Of a stretch of 44,509 bases of DNA, positions 43,454 to 44,509 are shown one piece after another. How positions within the stretch are numbered: the first letter of the stretch is position 1; each line of letters starts with the position of its first letter. The position numbers were made by a program, and so were the translations under genes. The stretch comes from Chloroflexota bacterium (GTDB taxonomy: Bacteria; Chloroflexota; UBA11872): assembly GCA_026707585.1 (NCBI GenBank), contig JAPOWQ010000071.1, positions 1-44,509 of the forward strand. The letters run 5' to 3'. A model generated the notes under the pieces. It was not told the DNA's origin, did no database searches, and saw nothing but the letters and a program-made list of their open reading frames with translations.

Positions 43454-44509
43454 CTACCCGACGACGAGGTTGATGAGGCGGCCTTCGCGGTAGATGACCT
43501 TGCGGACCTGTTTACCGTCGGTGTGGGCCTGGACGCGGGGGCTGGCGAGGGCCAGGGATTGGGCGGCGGCTTCGTCGGTGGTGGCGGGGGCCTCGATGCG
43601 GTCGCGGACGCGGCCATTGACCTGGACGACGAGGGTAAACGTCTCGTCGGCGGCCAGGGCTTCGTCCCAGGCGGGCCAGGACTGCAGGTGGATGCTCTCG
43701 GAGTGACCGATGCGCTCCCACAGTTCCTCGGCCATGAAGACGGCGCAGGGGGCCAGCAAGACCAGGAAGGTGTCGATGGATTCCTTCCAGGCCGGGGTGG
43801 CGCGCAGGTCGTCGTCGCCGACTTCGATCAGAAAGTTCGTGAACTCCATCAGGGCGGCGATCATGGTGTTGAACTTGAGCGCGTCAATGTCGTTGCTGAC
43901 GCGGCGAATGGTCTGGTGCAGCTGGCGCTGCAACTCGACCTGGACATCGGCGTAGTCGGCGCGACGGCGGCGGGTGCCGCCCGTCTCGAGGTCCAGGACC
44001 AGGTTCCACACACGGTTCAGCCAGCGGGAGACGCCGGCCAGGCCCTGATCGCTCCAGGGCAAGGTGCGGTCAAACGGTCCCATGAAGAGGATGTAGCAGC
44101 GCAGGGCATCGCCGCCGGCGGTGGCGGCCACTTCGTCGGGCGTCACCACGTTGCGCCAGGACTTTGACATCCCGGTGGCCCGAAACTCGACCAGCGCGTC
44201 GCCGTTGCGCTGGGCGCGCTGGCCGGTGAGCTCGAAGCGGGCTTCCAGGGGATAGCGGCGGAAGGGCTGGGCGGCCTCGGGGCTGTCGTAGGCATCGGCG
44301 CCGTCGGGCGCATCCACCCGGGCGCGGCCCTGGCTGTCGACCCGCAGGATGGACTCATCCACCCAGCCGGGCTGCGCCAGCATCAGGCCCTGGTGGCGCA
44401 GGGCATGGAACGGCTCGGTCAGGTCCAGTATCCCGGCATCGCGCATGGCCTTGGTCCAGAAGCGGGCGTAGAGCAGGTGCATCACGCTGTGCTCGGCGCC
44501 GCCGACGTA
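43454..44509 (-). CDS. leuS: Leucyl-tRNA synthetase, C-terminal part
   Basis: The 351 residues in view run off the right edge. They start YVGGAEHSVMHLLYARFW, the conserved end of the catalytic domain in LeuRS. The KMSKS-type loop is GMSKSWRNVVTPDEVAATAG, so the first Lys is Gly (some LeuRS vary here). The anticodon-binding domain (RVSNDIDALKFNTMIAALME, LLAPCAVFMAEELWERIG) and the C-terminal domain (VVQVNGRVRDRIEAPATTDE) follow. The stop TAG is at 43454. It charges tRNA-Leu in the cytoplasm. The editing domain and most of the Rossmann fold lie beyond the window. Confidence 0.94.
   Translation of the reverse strand, partial: YVGGAEHSVMHLLYARFWTKAMRDAGILDLTEPFHALRHQGLMLAQPGWVDESILRVDSQGRARVDAPDGADAYDSPEAAQPFRRYPLEARFELTGQRAQRNGDALVEFRATGMSKSWRNVVTPDEVAATAGGDALRCYILFMGPFDRTLPWSDQGLAGVSRWLNRVWNLVLDLETGGTRRRRADYADVQVELQRQLHQTIRRVSNDIDALKFNTMIAALMEFTNFLIEVGDDDLRATPAWKESIDTFLVLLAPCAVFMAEELWERIGHSESIHLQSWPAWDEALAADETFTLVVQVNGRVRDRIEAPATTDEAAAQSLALASPRVQAHTDGKQVRKVIYREGRLINLVVG

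Overview
The window is a high-GC, gene-dense stretch of bacterial chromosome, about 65% GC by eye. No taxonomic marker is complete: only the 3' part of leuS lies in the window. The gene mix is an FtsH-like and a Lon-like protease, a TatB-like protein, GltB, MtnA/MtnP, many small enzymes of broad families, and a secreted protein whose N-terminal domain I associate with Chloroflexota. It fits an uncultured Chloroflexota bacterium (SAR202/Dehalococcoidia or a relative), but this is a tentative inference. Genes start mostly at ATG, with GTG and TTG also used. TGA, TAG and TAA all serve as stops.

Layout. 1-1045: a direct-repeat fragment and a nitrilase-family amidohydrolase. 1.3-5.8 kb: a less GC-rich accessory island. 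It holds a two-TM protein, a toxin-antitoxin pair (MerR-HTH/DUF433 antitoxin with a DUF5615-type PIN-like toxin), a trypsin-fold protease, four short proteins that combine one membrane helix with a coiled coil (two are recent duplicates), and an antitoxin-like orphan. 6.4-12.7 kb: a TauE/SafE exporter, a glycogen-debranching-type enzyme overlapping an alpha/beta hydrolase, a DUF6062-like protein and a tartrate/isopropylmalate dehydrogenase. The gaps here carry dispersed intergenic repeats. 12.8-14.7 kb: a TatB-like protein fused to a cysteine-containing cytoplasmic domain that resembles ATC hydrolase, then a lipoprotein. 14.8-22 kb: a short FtsH-like protease, a polytopic glycosyltransferase, a second glycosyltransferase-like frame on the other strand interrupted by four in-frame TGA codons, and a Lon-like protease.

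22-30.3 kb: a D-2-hydroxyacid dehydrogenase, an SDR lacking its catalytic Tyr and Lys, two small proteins, and glutamate synthase (gltB) followed by two coupled small genes. The gltB upstream region holds a near-match to the ParB site parS and a long hairpin. 30.3-34.8 kb: a leftward set of enolase-superfamily enzyme, mtnA, mtnP and amidohydrolase, giving two consecutive steps of methylthioadenosine salvage. 34.9-35.7 kb: a frameshifted NYN-domain nuclease gene preceded by a terminator-like hairpin. 35.7-40.4 kb: formylglycine-generating enzyme, GH127 arabinofuranosidase, a sialidase-fold enzyme and a beta-propeller protein, which look like a glycan-degrading locus. 40.5-44.5 kb: a secreted protein with an exact 150-residue internal duplication, a second toxin-antitoxin pair of the same toxin family, and the 3' part of leuS running off the right edge.

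The strongest candidates for something undescribed are the TatB/ATC-hydrolase-like fusion, the four-TGA glycosyltransferase frame, the NYN gene with its hairpin leader, and the cluster of small membrane coiled-coil proteins around a protease. I see no rRNA, tRNA, CRISPR array or complete insertion sequence.
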